Source of the DNA: Streptomyces abyssomicinicus | GTDB lineage: Bacteria > Actinomycetota > Actinomycetes > Streptomycetales > Streptomycetaceae | Assembly: GCF_008974245.1 (NCBI RefSeq) | Contig: NZ_BBZI01000012.1 | Location: 364,346 to 428,345, forward strand | DNA length: 64,000 nucleotides | Reading direction: 5' to 3' | Shown: positions 25,738-34,325 of the stretch, one piece after another | Layout: each line of letters starts with the position of its first letter | Numbering within the stretch: position 1 is the stretch's first letter | Program-made: the position numbers and the translations under genes | The notes under the pieces: model-generated | Database searches by the model: none | What the model was told of the DNA's origin: nothing | The model's input: only the letters and a program-made list of their open reading frames with translations

Positions 25738-26178
25738 ATGGAGGAGCTGGACCGACAGATCGTGCGGCTGCTCGTCGAGGACGGGCGGATGAGCTACACG
25801 GACCTGGGCAAGGCCACGGGCCTGTCCACGTCGGCCGTGCACCAGCGGGTGCGCCGGCTGGAACAACGCGGCGTCATCCGCGGCTACGCGGCGGTCGTCG
25901 ACGCCGAGGCGGTGGGACTGCCGCTGACCGCGTTCATCTCCGTCAAGCCCTTCGACCCCAGCGCGCCCGACGACATCGCCGACCGGCTGGCCGGCGTGCC
26001 GGAGATCGAGGCCTGCCACAGCGTGGCCGGGGACGAGAACTACATCCTCAAGGTGCGCGTCTCCACCCCCCACGAGCTGGAGGAACTGCTCGCCCGGGTA
26101 CGCGCCCTGGCCGGCGTCTCCACCCGCACCACCGTGGTCCTCTCCACGCCCTACGAGAGCCGCCCGCCCCGCCTCTGA
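25738..26178 (+). CDS. Lrp/AsnC-family transcriptional regulator
   Basis: A 146-residue protein with an N-terminal HTH (MEELDRQIVRLLVEDGRMSYTDLGKATGLSTSAVHQRVRRLEQRGVIRGY) and a C-terminal RAM domain (GVPEIEACHSVAGDENYILKVRV, the effector-binding loop). It is one of two Lrp paralogues in the window and clearly distinct from the one at 456-920. The ATG 25738 is chosen because the HTH then starts at residue 2. It lies 62 bases upstream of an amidohydrolase, which may be its target (inference). Confidence 0.92.
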   Translation: MEELDRQIVRLLVEDGRMSYTDLGKATGLSTSAVHQRVRRLEQRGVIRGYAAVVDAEAVGLPLTAFISVKPFDPSAPDDIADRLAGVPEIEACHSVAGDENYILKVRVSTPHELEELLARVRALAGVSTRTTVVLSTPYESRPPRL

Positions 26179-26240
26179 CCCGCCCGGGCCGCTCCACCCC
26201 CGCGCGCCGACCGCGCCGGCGGGGCGAGAGACTGTTCCCC

Positions 26241-27860
26241 ATGAGTAATGGCACCGCCCCGACCTCCCGCACCGTCCTGCTGCGCGGCGGTGAGGTCCAC
26301 AGCCCCGCCGACCCCTTCGCCACCGCCATGGTCGTCGAGCGCGGCCACGTCGCCTGGGTCGGCTCCGAGGGCGCCGCCGACGCCTTCGCCGAGGGGGTCG
26401 ACGAGGTGGTCGACCTGGAGGGCGCCCTGGTCACCCCCGCCTTCACCGACGCCCACGTGCACACCACCAGCACCGGTCTCGCCCTCACCGGCCTCGACCT
26501 GTCCGGCGCCGCCTCGCTGGGGGTGGCCCTCGACCGGATCCGCGACTTCGCCGCGGCCCGCCCCGGCGACCGGGTCCTGCTCGGCCACGGCTGGGACGCC
26601 GCCCGCTGGCCCGGCGGCCGCCCGCCGACCCGCGAGGAACTCGACAAGGCCACCGGCGGCCGCCCGCTGTACCTCTCCCGGGTGGACGTCCACTCCGCCG
26701 TGGTGACCACCGCGCTGCTCGACCTGGTCCCCGGCGTCACCGCCATGACCGGCTTCGCCGCCGACCTCCCGCTCACCGGCGACGCCCACCACGCCGTCCG
26801 CGCCGCCGCCTTCGGCGCCGTCACCCCCGCCCAGCGCGCGGAGGCCCAGCGTGCCGCCCGGGCCCACGCCGCCTCCGTCGGCATCGGCACCCTCCACGAG
26901 TGCGGCGGCCCGCACATCTCCTCCGAGGACGACTTCACCGGCCTGCTGCGCCTCGCCGCCGAGGAGCCCGGCCCGCGCGTCGTCGGCTACTGGGCCGAGC
27001 AGGACGTCGACAAGGCCCGGGAACTCGGCGCCCTGGGCGCGGCCGGCGACCTCTTCGCCGACGGCTCCCTCGGCTCGCACACCGCCTGCCTCCACGAGTC
27101 CTACGCCGACGCCGGCCACAGCGGCACGCCCTACCTGGACGCCGCCGCGGTGGCCGCCCACGTGACCGCCTGCACCGAGGCGGGCCTCCAGGCGGGCTTC
27201 CACGCCATCGGCGACGCCGCCGTCACCGCCGTGGCCGAGGGCGTCCGGGCCGCCGCCGAGAAGGTCGGCCTCGCCCGGATCCGCGCCGCCCGGCACCGCG
27301 TCGAGCACGCCGAGATGATGACGGAGGCGACGATCGCCGCCTTCGCCGAACTCGGCCTCACCGCCTCCGTGCAGCCCGCCTTCGACGCCTTCTGGGGCGG
27401 CGAGGAGGGCATGTACGCCCAGCGCCTCGGCGTCGAGCGGGCCCGCACGCTCAACCCGTTCGCCGCCATGCTGCGCGCGGGCGTGCCGCTGGCGTTCGGC
27501 TCCGACAGCCCGGTCACCCCGCTCGACCCGTGGGGCACCGTCCGCGCCGCCGCCTTCCACCGCACGCCCGGCCACCGGGTCTCGGTCCGCGCCGCATTCA
27601 CCGCGCACACCCGCGGCGGCTGGCGGGCGGTCGGACGTGACGACGCGGGCGTGCTGGTGCCCGGCGCCCCCGCCGACTACGCGGTCTGGCACACCGGGGA
27701 ACTGATCGTGCAGGCCCCCGACGACCGGGTGGCCCGCTGGTCGACCGACCCGCGCTCCGGAACCCCGGGCCTGCCCGACCTCACGCCCGGCTCCGCCCTG
27801 CCGGTCTGTCTGCGCACGGTGGTGGGCGGCGAGACGGTCTTCGTGCGGCCGGGCGAGTGA
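26241..27860 (+). CDS. YtcJ-like amidohydrolase (Amidohydro_3)
   Basis: A 539-residue metal-dependent hydrolase. The N-terminal beta-sandwich (VLLRGGEVHSPADPFATAMVV) leads to the metal-binding HVH in FTDAHVHTT (about residues 71-79). Later motifs are HECGGPH, DGSLGSHTA, HAIGDAAV, RVEHAEMM and the late GSDSPV aspartate, ending with the family's C-terminal sandwich. YtcJ relatives hydrolyse amides of unknown nature. ATG 26241 follows GGGGCGAGAG. Confidence 0.88.
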   Translation: MSNGTAPTSRTVLLRGGEVHSPADPFATAMVVERGHVAWVGSEGAADAFAEGVDEVVDLEGALVTPAFTDAHVHTTSTGLALTGLDLSGAASLGVALDRIRDFAAARPGDRVLLGHGWDAARWPGGRPPTREELDKATGGRPLYLSRVDVHSAVVTTALLDLVPGVTAMTGFAADLPLTGDAHHAVRAAAFGAVTPAQRAEAQRAARAHAASVGIGTLHECGGPHISSEDDFTGLLRLAAEEPGPRVVGYWAEQDVDKARELGALGAAGDLFADGSLGSHTACLHESYADAGHSGTPYLDAAAVAAHVTACTEAGLQAGFHAIGDAAVTAVAEGVRAAAEKVGLARIRAARHRVEHAEMMTEATIAAFAELGLTASVQPAFDAFWGGEEGMYAQRLGVERARTLNPFAAMLRAGVPLAFGSDSPVTPLDPWGTVRAAAFHRTPGHRVSVRAAFTAHTRGGWRAVGRDDAGVLVPGAPADYAVWHTGELIVQAPDDRVARWSTDPRSGTPGLPDLTPGSALPVCLRTVVGGETVFVRPGE

Positions 27861-27972
27861 TCTCCGCCGCCGGGCGTCCGCCCCGGGCGCCCGGGGCGGA
27901 CGTGCCGGGCCCCGTGCGGGCGCGGGGGAAGGAACGTTCCCCGAACGGGGTCCGCGCAGCAATGGCCCGGGT

Positions 27973-28003
27973 TTGACACGGCGCGGCGGGCGCCGGGTAG
28001 GTT
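27973..28003 (+). promoter_or_regulatory. HrdB-type promoter in the gene-free region
   Basis: TTGACA (27973-27978) and TAGGTT (27998-28003) with a 19-base spacer. The -35 is a perfect consensus, the -10 matches TAnnnT. Transcription would run right, about 1 kb before ppm1. Confidence 0.55.
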
Positions 28004-28368
28004 CGGCCGGGTCCACCGACGGACGCCCGACCGGGAGCCCCCGCGCACTCGGGGCGCCGCCGCTGGGTCGGGGCGGTGCGCCGGGGCGGCGCACCGGCCC
28101 GCTGTGCCAGGTCCAGCGGCCGTGACGTCCCGAGGGGGGTCGTTGCCGGTCGGCAGGTGGGACCAGGCGGGGTGCCGGCGTTCAACAGACAACGGCCTTC
28201 GGCGGATCCGCAGCCTGCGGGTCCCGGGCCGGCCCGAAGGACGACGGCCCCCGCCCGGCGCTCCCGCCCCGGGGTCGCCCCCGCCAGGCGTCCGCGCACC
28301 CGGTCCGCCCTGCCCGTCGCGTGCGCGCACCCCGTGCCGTCCCCGCCCGTCGCGTGCACACCCCGACC

Positions 28369-28680
28369 CCGGGCTCCCGCCCGCCGCACAGCCCCGATGC
28401 CCAGGCTGCCGTCCGCCGCCCGCACCCTGTTGCCGGGCTCGCGTGCGCCGCGCACCTCCTTGCCTCGGGCCTCCGTCGGTCGTGGTGCGCGGGCTTCCCC
28501 GCAGCCGTTACCCGGGCTTCAGCCCGCCGCGTCCCGTTCCCTGGCTTGCCGCGCGGCGCACAACCCTGTTCCCGGGCTTCCGCCCGCCGCGGTGCGCGGG
28601 CCTTCGCGACGTGTCCGGGCCTCGTCCGCCGTGCCCCGTGCCGGGGCCTGTCCGGTCGTTTCCCGGGCTTCCGTCGCCGC
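28369..28680. repeat. Degenerate array of about eight GGGCTTCCGCCCGCCGC-like units
   Basis: Copies resembling CCGGGCTTCCGCCCGCCGC recur at about 28369, 28433, 28489, 28511, 28541, 28571, 28614 and 28662. The clearest are at 28511 and 28571. Spacing is irregular (22-64 bp). Some units contain a small GGGCT/AGCCC inverted repeat. Confidence 0.7.
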
Positions 28681-29028
28681 TTGCCCGCGCTGCCCGTTCG
28701 GCGGGGCCGGACTTCCTCGCCCGCGTGTACCTGCCGGTGACGCGCGACCCCCGCCTCCGGCGACCGGCGCCCCGTGCCCGCACCGCCCCGGCGGAGCGGG
28801 CAGGCCCACGGCCGCGCGTCCCGTGGCCGCGCTGCGGTCGTCCTGTCCCGGGTACGACCCCTTTGCGCGCTTCCGCGGCCCCGGCCCCCGTCCCGCCGGG
28901 ACACCGGTCCCGTCGCGCCGTCGTGTCCGCCCGGAGGCCGCCCACTAAGGTGGTCCCCGGCGTAGGGACTTGGCTGCGCACGGCGCCCGCCTCCGCGCGG
29001 TCGACGGCGCGGAGACGAAAGGGCAGCA

Positions 29029-29826
29029 GTGAACGAGGACGGCGTCGGTGCCCCCGCCGCGGGTGGCCAGGAGAGACGGTTCGGCCCGCTCGGCAAGGCC
29101 TTGGTGATCATCCCGACCTACAACGAGGCCGACAACGTCGCGCCGATCGTCCGCCGCGTCCGGGCCGCCGTCCCCGAGGCGCACGTCCTCGTCGCCGACG
29201 ACAACAGCCCGGACGGCACCGGCAAGATCGCCGACGAGCTGGCGGCCGAGGACGACCAGGTCAAGGTCCTCCACCGCAGGGGCAAGGAGGGGCTGGGCGC
29301 CGCCTACCTCGCAGGCTTCCGCTGGGGAATCGAGCACGGCTTCGACGTCCTGATCGAGATGGACGCCGACGGCTCCCACCAGCCGGAGGAACTGCCCCGG
29401 CTGCTCACCGCGCTCAAGGGCGCCGACCTGGTCCTCGGGTCCCGCTGGGTGCCCGGAGGCCGGGTCGTCAACTGGCCCCGCTCGCGCGAGTTCATCTCCC
29501 GCGGCGGAAGCCTTTACTCCCGGGTCCTGCTCGACGTCCCCATCCGCGACGTCACCGGCGGGTTCCGCGCCTTCCGCCGCGCCACCCTGGAGGGGCTCGG
29601 GCTCTCCGACGTCGCCTCCCAGGGGTACTGCTTCCAGGTCGACCTGGCCCGGCGCGCCGTGCGGGCCGGCTACCACGTGGTCGAAGTGCCGATCACCTTC
29701 GTGGAGCGCGAGCACGGCGACTCCAAGATGAGCCGCGACATCCTGGTCGAGGCGCTCTGGCGGGTCACCGCCTGGGGCGTGGGGGAGCGGGCCGGACGGG
29801 TTCTCGGGCGGCCCCGGCGCGGGTGA
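29029..29826 (+). CDS. ppm1: Polyprenol monophosphomannose synthase
   Basis: A 265-residue soluble GT2 glycosyltransferase. It has the entry motif VIIPTYNEADNV, the DDNSPDGTG loop, the DxD-type EMDADGSHQPEEL and the C-terminal FVEREHGDSKMSR of dolichol/polyprenol-phosphate mannose synthases. It transfers mannose from GDP-mannose to polyprenyl phosphate at the inner membrane face. In Streptomyces this donor feeds protein O-mannosylation, which is also needed for phiC31 infection. GTG start with AAAGGGCAGCA upstream. Unlike the mycobacterial fusion it carries no Lnt domain. Confidence 0.93.
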   Translation: MNEDGVGAPAAGGQERRFGPLGKALVIIPTYNEADNVAPIVRRVRAAVPEAHVLVADDNSPDGTGKIADELAAEDDQVKVLHRRGKEGLGAAYLAGFRWGIEHGFDVLIEMDADGSHQPEELPRLLTALKGADLVLGSRWVPGGRVVNWPRSREFISRGGSLYSRVLLDVPIRDVTGGFRAFRRATLEGLGLSDVASQGYCFQVDLARRAVRAGYHVVEVPITFVEREHGDSKMSRDILVEALWRVTAWGVGERAGRVLGRPRRG

Positions 29827-29852
29827 CGGGGGCCACCAGGCACACTGGAGGC

Positions 29853-30482
29853 ATGACGACCGGCCCTCAGCGCTCCTTCCCTCCCACCACTTCCTCCGGC
29901 TCCTCGGCCTCCTCCTCGCGCCCGGCCCGGCAGCCCCGTTCCCGGGCGCGCACCGCAGTGCCGCTCGGCGTGGCCGCGTGGCTGGTGCTCGAGATCTGGC
30001 TGCTGACGCTGGTCGCGGACGCGGCGGGCGGCCTCACCGTCCTCCTGCTGCTGGTCGCCGGTGTGCTGCTGGGCGCCGCGGTGGTCAAGCGGGCCGGGCG
30101 ACGCGCCTTCCGCTCGCTGGACGCGGCGATGCGCGGTCGGCAGGACGGGCAGGGGCCGGGCGGCGGGGACGCGCCGGACAGCGAGGGCAACGGCCTCACC
30201 ATGCTCGGCGGCATCCTGCTGATCGTGCCCGGGCTGATCACCGACGTGGCGGGGCTGCTGCTCCTCGTGCCGCCGGTGCAGCGCAAGGTGCGGGCCGCGC
30301 TGGAGCGGTCCCTGGAACGCCGGCTGGCCCGGGCCACGACGGGCATGGAGGGCCTCTTCCAGCAGGCCCGCATCCACCGCCCCGACGGCAAGGTCGTCCA
30401 GGGCGAGGTCATCCGCGAGGAGGCCGTCCGCGACGAACACGGCCCCGGCGCCCAGGACCAGCGCCCGCCGCTGATCCCCTGA
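29853..30482 (+). CDS. FxsA-family membrane protein
   Basis: A 209-residue protein with a Ser/Pro/Arg-rich N-terminus. The FxsA core (residues about 36-150) has paired hydrophobic segments, LLVAGVLLGAAVVKRAGRRAF and GGILLIVPGLITDVAGLLLLVPPVQRKVRA, which carry the conserved PG..TD..G..LL..P motif. The C-terminal tail is hydrophilic (VVQGEVIREE). FxsA (suppressor of F exclusion of phage T7 in E. coli) has no defined biochemical role. It starts 26 bases after ppm1, and a 16-bp-stem terminator follows. Confidence 0.9.
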   Translation: MTTGPQRSFPPTTSSGSSASSSRPARQPRSRARTAVPLGVAAWLVLEIWLLTLVADAAGGLTVLLLLVAGVLLGAAVVKRAGRRAFRSLDAAMRGRQDGQGPGGGDAPDSEGNGLTMLGGILLIVPGLITDVAGLLLLVPPVQRKVRAALERSLERRLARATTGMEGLFQQARIHRPDGKVVQGEVIREEAVRDEHGPGAQDQRPPLIP

Positions 30483-30512
30483 CCCCCCTGATCCTCTGAC
30501 CCCCGGGCAGCC

Positions 30513-30555
30513 GTGAGGGCCGCCGGACAGCCTGAGGCCGTCCGGCGGCCCTCAC
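30513..30555 (+). terminator. Terminator after the fxsA-like gene
   Basis: A perfect 16-bp stem (GTGAGGGCCGCCGGAC with GTCCGGCGGCCCTCAC) with an 11-base loop, 30 bases after the stop. No T-run. It stops the ppm1-fxsA transcript before the convergent rbpA. Confidence 0.88.
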
Positions 30556-30670
30556 CGCACACGGGGCGGGACCCGCAGGAACCGCCGGCAGCGCGAAGAC
30601 CCGCGGCAGCGCCAGATCCTCGGCACCGCGAGGCCCCCGGCACCGCGGCGAACCCGGCGCCACCAAAAAA

Positions 30671-30720
30671 CACGGCCGCGGGCGCCGTACGTGAGATCAC
30701 GTGCGGCGCCCGCGGCCGTG
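30671..30720 (-). terminator. Strong intrinsic terminator of rbpA
   Basis: A 24-bp stem with one G-U pair (arms 30671-30694 and 30697-30720), followed on the minus strand by TTTTTT (30670-30665). It is one of the few textbook terminators in the window, located 31 bases past the rbpA stop. Confidence 0.95.
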
Positions 30721-30751
30721 CTTGCGCGGGTCGCGACGCTCGAGCCGAGGG

Positions 30752-31129
30752 CTACGCCGACTTGCGTCGCGTGTCGCGAGGATGAACGGCGATGTTCATC
30801 GCCCCGGAACGCAGTACCGCGAGACGCTCCTCAAGGACTTCCTCGAGTTCCTCACGGGTACGGCGCTCCATGAGCATGTCCCAATGCGTACGGGCCGGCT
30901 TCGCCTTCTTCTCCTCCGGTCCGTCACCGTCCACCAGGAGTGCCTGGGCCCCGCAGACCTTGCACTCCCACTCCGGCGGGATCTCCGCCTCGACCGAGAA
31001 GGGCATCTCGAACCGATGCCCCTTCTCGCATGCGTACTCCACCGCCTGGCGCGGGGCCAGGTCGATGCCGCGGTCGGTCTCGTAGCTGGTCACCACGAGG
31101 CGCGTGCCGCGAAGAGCTCGCTCACTCAT
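30752..31129 (-). CDS. rbpA: RNA polymerase-binding protein RbpA
   Basis: A 125-residue RbpA with its complete domain order: a flexible N-terminal tail, an RCD zinc-binding core with Cys34, His38, Cys56 and Cys59, a basic linker (EEKKAKPARTHWDMLMERR) and a C-terminal sigma-interaction helix (TREELEEVLEERLAVLR). It binds group 1 and some group 2 sigma factors and stabilises open complexes. The ATG is preceded by GGGAGG. A sigma-R-type promoter (31192-31218) and a second, HrdB-like one (31361-31390) lie upstream, and a strong terminator follows, giving a monocistronic unit. Confidence 0.97.
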   Translation of the reverse strand: MSERALRGTRLVVTSYETDRGIDLAPRQAVEYACEKGHRFEMPFSVEAEIPPEWECKVCGAQALLVDGDGPEEKKAKPARTHWDMLMERRTREELEEVLEERLAVLRSGAMNIAVHPRDTRRKSA

Positions 31130-31191
31130 GAATCGTGCCTCCCGGGCTTGTCGCCCACAGGACAGGTGTCGCTGTCGTCGTCATCCGGCTC

Positions 31192-31218
31192 AACGTCCGG
31201 TCGGCGGTAAAGATTCCC
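31192..31218 (-). promoter_or_regulatory. Sigma-R-type promoter of rbpA
   Basis: On the minus strand GGGAAT (31218-31213) is followed after 18 bases by GTT (31194-31192). This matches the Streptomyces sigma-R consensus GGGAAT-N18-GTT. rbpA is a known sigma-R (thiol-oxidative stress) target in S. coelicolor. The site is about 63 bases upstream of the start. Confidence 0.85.
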
Positions 31219-31360
31219 GTTCCACGCGAATGCGTCGCCGTCGTAGCCGCCCCTTGTTGTACCCACCATCGCCCGCTTTGTCACATCTGGCGGGAGATGT
31301 CACTCGACGTCGCGGCGCCTTTGTCGCGCAGTAACGGTACGCCTGGCAGGCCAAACGCGT

Positions 31361-31390
31361 ACACTACCGCCCCGCCGTCTCCGGGTCCAA
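31361..31390 (-). promoter_or_regulatory. Second, HrdB-like promoter upstream of rbpA
   Basis: On the minus strand TTGGAC (31390-31385), an 18-base spacer and TAGTGT (31366-31361). It begins 5 bases after the end of the MFS gene and would give basal rbpA transcription. Confidence 0.5.
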
Positions 31391-31395
31391 AAGCA

Positions 31396-32742
31396 TCAGA
31401 GCTTCTCCGGAACCGTGTTCCCCGCCTCGGCGACTGCACGCCGCACAGGAATACGAGCCAGGAGCAGGAATCCGAGTGCGAAGAAGGCCACCAGGGAGAT
31501 GATCGCGTCCCGGTAGCTGCCGGTCAGCTGGTACGTCAGTCCGAAGACCAGGGGGCCGAGCCAGCTCGTGCCGCGGTCGCTGATCTCGTAGGCGGCGAAG
31601 TACTCGGCCTCCTTGCCCGGCGGGACCAGGTGGGAGAAGAGCGAACGTGACAGCGCCTGGCTGCCGCCCATGACCAGGCCGATGCCGGACGCCAGCGCGA
31701 AGAACCAGACCGCGTTCCCGGAGGGCATGAAGTAGGCGGCGGCCACCACCAGGGTCCAGGCGGCCAGCGAGCCGAGGACGGTGCGCTTGGCGCCGTGCCG
31801 CCTGGCGATCCGGCCCAGCGCCAGCGCTCCGGCCACGGCCAGCACCTGCACCAGCAGCACCGCCGTGATCAGCGTGGACTGCTCCAGCCCCAGTTCCTCG
31901 GAGCCGAAGATCGCCGCCTGCGAGATCACCGTCTGGATGCCGTCGTTGTAGACCAGGTAGGCCAGCAGGAAGGCGAGGGTGAGCGGGTGGCGGCGCATGT
32001 CGCGCAGCGTCTCGAGCAGGCGGCGCGGGGTGGACGCGGAGGACTCCGCGTCCGGCGCCCTGCGGTCGCGCAGCCGGCGCAGCGGAACGAGGGCGAACAC
32101 GCCCCACCAGACACCCGCCGAGGCCAGGCAGATGCGGACCGCGGTCGACTCGGTGAGACCGAAGGAGTCGTGCATCGTGTACAGCACCAGGTTCAGGACG
32201 AGCATCAGCGCGCCCGCCGCGTACCCGAACGCCCAGCCCTTCGAGGAGACCGCGTCGCGTTCCTCGGGCGTGGATATCTGCGGGAGGAAGGCGTTGGACA
32301 GCATGGCCGCCACCGACTGGGAGGCGTTGGCGACGATCAGGAGGAGGCCGCCCAGCAGGTAGCGGTCGCCGTCCAGGAAGAACATGGCGGTGGTCGCGGT
32401 GGCGCCCAGGTAGGCGAAGAGCCCCAGCAGCGGCTTCTTCCGGCCGGTGCGGTCCGCGACGGCGCTCACCACCGGCATCACCAGCACCGCGACGACCACC
32501 GACAGGGACACCGTGTAGGCGAAGAACGAGCCCGCGCTCACGGGGATCCCGAGCGGGTGGACCAGCCCCTCCTCGTCGGCGGCGGCCTTGGTGACCGAGG
32601 TCAGGTAGGGGCCGAGGAAGACGGTGAGCACGCTGGTGGAGTAGACCGAGCAGGCCCAGTCGTAGAAGTACCAGCCGCGCTGCTCGCGCCGACGTCCGTC
32701 GGCCGTGCCGGCCCCGTCCGTCCGCACTGTGATGCTGCCCAC
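31396..32742 (-). CDS. Atg22-like (UMF1-type) MFS transporter
   Basis: A 448-residue protein with about 12 membrane helices. The REQRGWYFYDWACSVYSTSVLTVFLGPYL start and NASQSVAAMLSNAFLPQIS are typical of the Atg22/UMF1 branch. A DYN-like LLAYLVYNDGIQTVISQAAIFG follows in the second half. The branch includes vacuolar amino-acid effluxers in yeast; bacterial substrates are unknown. GTG start with GAGG 9 bases upstream. A 37-base gap separates it from the glycerophosphodiesterase gene upstream on the same strand, so one operon is likely. Confidence 0.88.
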   Translation of the reverse strand: MGSITVRTDGAGTADGRRREQRGWYFYDWACSVYSTSVLTVFLGPYLTSVTKAAADEEGLVHPLGIPVSAGSFFAYTVSLSVVVAVLVMPVVSAVADRTGRKKPLLGLFAYLGATATTAMFFLDGDRYLLGGLLLIVANASQSVAAMLSNAFLPQISTPEERDAVSSKGWAFGYAAGALMLVLNLVLYTMHDSFGLTESTAVRICLASAGVWWGVFALVPLRRLRDRRAPDAESSASTPRRLLETLRDMRRHPLTLAFLLAYLVYNDGIQTVISQAAIFGSEELGLEQSTLITAVLLVQVLAVAGALALGRIARRHGAKRTVLGSLAAWTLVVAAAYFMPSGNAVWFFALASGIGLVMGGSQALSRSLFSHLVPPGKEAEYFAAYEISDRGTSWLGPLVFGLTYQLTGSYRDAIISLVAFFALGFLLLARIPVRRAVAEAGNTVPEKL

Positions 32743-32779
32743 CCGAACCTCGCTTCGCGCCGATGGGAGCCGCGCGTGG

Positions 32780-33550
32780 TCAGGCCCAGACGCCCCGGTC
32801 CTCCATCACCGCGCGCAGCGTGTCGATGTGATCGGTCATGATGCCATCGACCCCTTGGTCGAGGAGCCTGTGCATTTCTACGGAATCGTTGATCGTCCAC
32901 ACGTGTACCTGCAGGCCGCGGGCGTGTGCCGCGCGGACGAAGCGGCGGTCCACCACCGGGACCCCGGACTGGGCGACCGGGACCTGGGCGGCCAGCGCGG
33001 ACGTCCGCGGGCCGACGGGCAGCCCCCAGGAGCGCAGCCGCAGACCGAGGACGCCGGCGGTGCCGAGCGAGGTGGCCAGCCGGGGGCCGGCCAGCCGCTG
33101 GGCGCGCGCCACCCGGGACTCCGAGAACGACCCCACGCACACCCGGTCCCAGGAGGACGTGGCCTCCAGCAGCTCCAGCAGCGGGAGCAGTGCCCCCTCC
33201 TCCTTGACGTCCACGTTCCATCGGACGTCGGGGAAGGTCTCCAGAAGTTCCCCGAGGAGCGGCACCGGCTCCCGGCCCGCCACCCGTGCCTGCCGGACCT
33301 CGCTCCACGGCAGCCCGGAGATCCGGCCGGCGCCGTCGGTCACCCGGTCCAGGGTGTCGTCGTGGAAGGCGACCAGCACGCCGTCGGCCGTGACGTGGAC
33401 GTCGGTCTCCATGTACCGGTAACCGGCGTCGGCGGCGCGCCGGAACTGTGCGGCGGTGTTCTCCAGCCCGTCGGCGTCCCCGCCGCGGTGCGCGAAGGCG
33501 ATCGGGCCGGGGTGGTCCAGATACGGGTGGCGGGTGCGGGTCGTCGTCAC
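32780..33550 (-). CDS. Glycerophosphodiester phosphodiesterase
   Basis: A 256-residue GDPD-family TIM barrel without a signal peptide. It has AFAHRGGDADGLENT (catalytic His and metal Glu), YMETDVHVTADGVLVAFHDDTLDRVTDG (Asp and second catalytic His) and the late VHVWTINDS strand. It hydrolyses glycerophosphodiesters to glycerol 3-phosphate and an alcohol. Its ATG overlaps the stop of the upstream YczE-like gene (ATGA), so translation is coupled. Confidence 0.93.
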   Translation of the reverse strand: MTTTRTRHPYLDHPGPIAFAHRGGDADGLENTAAQFRRAADAGYRYMETDVHVTADGVLVAFHDDTLDRVTDGAGRISGLPWSEVRQARVAGREPVPLLGELLETFPDVRWNVDVKEEGALLPLLELLEATSSWDRVCVGSFSESRVARAQRLAGPRLATSLGTAGVLGLRLRSWGLPVGPRTSALAAQVPVAQSGVPVVDRRFVRAAHARGLQVHVWTINDSVEMHRLLDQGVDGIMTDHIDTLRAVMEDRGVWA

Positions 33551-34227
33551 GGACGCAGTATCGCGCCCTCGGGGGCCGGGGCCGAGAGGGGGCCCGCGGT
33601 GACCTCGTCGGGGTCAGGGGCCGGCTCCCGCTCGGAGTCGGGCCGTGCCGCGCGTGCGGGCGTGAAGAGACGGAGGAAGAACTGGATCAGCGGGCCGATG
33701 GCCAGCGCGTACAGCACCGTGCCCGCGCCGACGGTGCCGCCCAGCAGGAACCCGGTTACCACGACGGCGAGCTCGATGCCGGTGCGCAGCAGGCGGATGG
33801 AGCGGCCGGTGCGGCGGTGCAGTCCCGTCATCAGGCCGTCCCGCGGACCCGGACCGAAGCCGGCGGATATGTAGAGGCCGGAGGCGAGGCCGTTGAGGAC
33901 CAGCCCGGTGAGCAGCAGGAACCAGCGGGCCGGGAGCCCGTCGGCGGCGGGGACCAGGGCGAGGGTGGCGTCCATCGTGAGGCCCACCACGAAGACGTTG
34001 GAGACGGTGCCCAGACCGGGGCGCTGGCGCAGGGGGATCCAGAGCAGCAGGACCAGGGCGCCGACCAGGACGGAGACGGTGCCGACGGTCAGGCCGGTCA
34101 GTTCGGACACGCCCTGGTTGAGGACCCCCCAGGGCTCGAGACCGAGTTCCGCGCGCAGCAGCAGCGCGCAGCTCGCCCCGTAGAGGGTGAGACCGAGGTA
34201 GAGCTGGACGAGGCGGCGGGCGAGCAA
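33547..34227 (-). CDS. YczE/YitT-family membrane protein
   Basis: A 226-residue protein from TTG 34227, with about five membrane segments. It has the YczE-type LEPWGVLNQGVSELTGLTVGTVSVLVG and ISAGFGPGPRDGLMTGLHRRTGRSI (conserved GPR.GL). The TTG is chosen because AGGGGG sits 6 bases upstream. The frame stays open to 34302, but that start would leave only 23 bp to the divergent MocR gene. YczE genes often stand beside MocR regulators, as here. Function is not established; a transported ligand is plausible. Confidence 0.8.
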   Translation of the reverse strand: MLARRLVQLYLGLTLYGASCALLLRAELGLEPWGVLNQGVSELTGLTVGTVSVLVGALVLLLWIPLRQRPGLGTVSNVFVVGLTMDATLALVPAADGLPARWFLLLTGLVLNGLASGLYISAGFGPGPRDGLMTGLHRRTGRSIRLLRTGIELAVVVTGFLLGGTVGAGTVLYALAIGPLIQFFLRLFTPARAARPDSEREPAPDPDEVTAGPLSAPAPEGAILRP

Positions 34228-34325
34228 GAGGAACCCCCTGTGGTGATCGTGGACCGGTGCGTGCCACTCTGTGGCTTGTGGGCTACGGCTCGACAGGGCC
34301 AATTCGGGGAAGGTGGACTGGACGC

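Larger units (their letters stand above)
27861..29028. other. 1.17-kb gene-free region with promoter and degenerate repeat array
   Basis: No convincing gene on either strand. The longest frames (for example 28172-28948) are Pro/Ala/Arg-rich, lack a usable ribosome-binding site and show no recognisable fold. The left part has short inverted repeats (GGAACGTTCC; CCCC-GAAC-GGGG) and a consensus-like promoter at 27973-28003 firing rightward. The centre holds a degenerate repeat array at 28369-28680. The right end abuts ppm1. The + strand is strongly pyrimidine-biased. It could be a long leader, a non-coding transcript or a decayed gene. Confidence 0.6.

Noticed and set aside
28172..28948. Pro/Ala/Arg-rich plus-strand frame in the gene-free block
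   Set aside because: No proper ribosome-binding spacing, low-complexity sequence with repeat units, no fold; kept only as a gene-free region.
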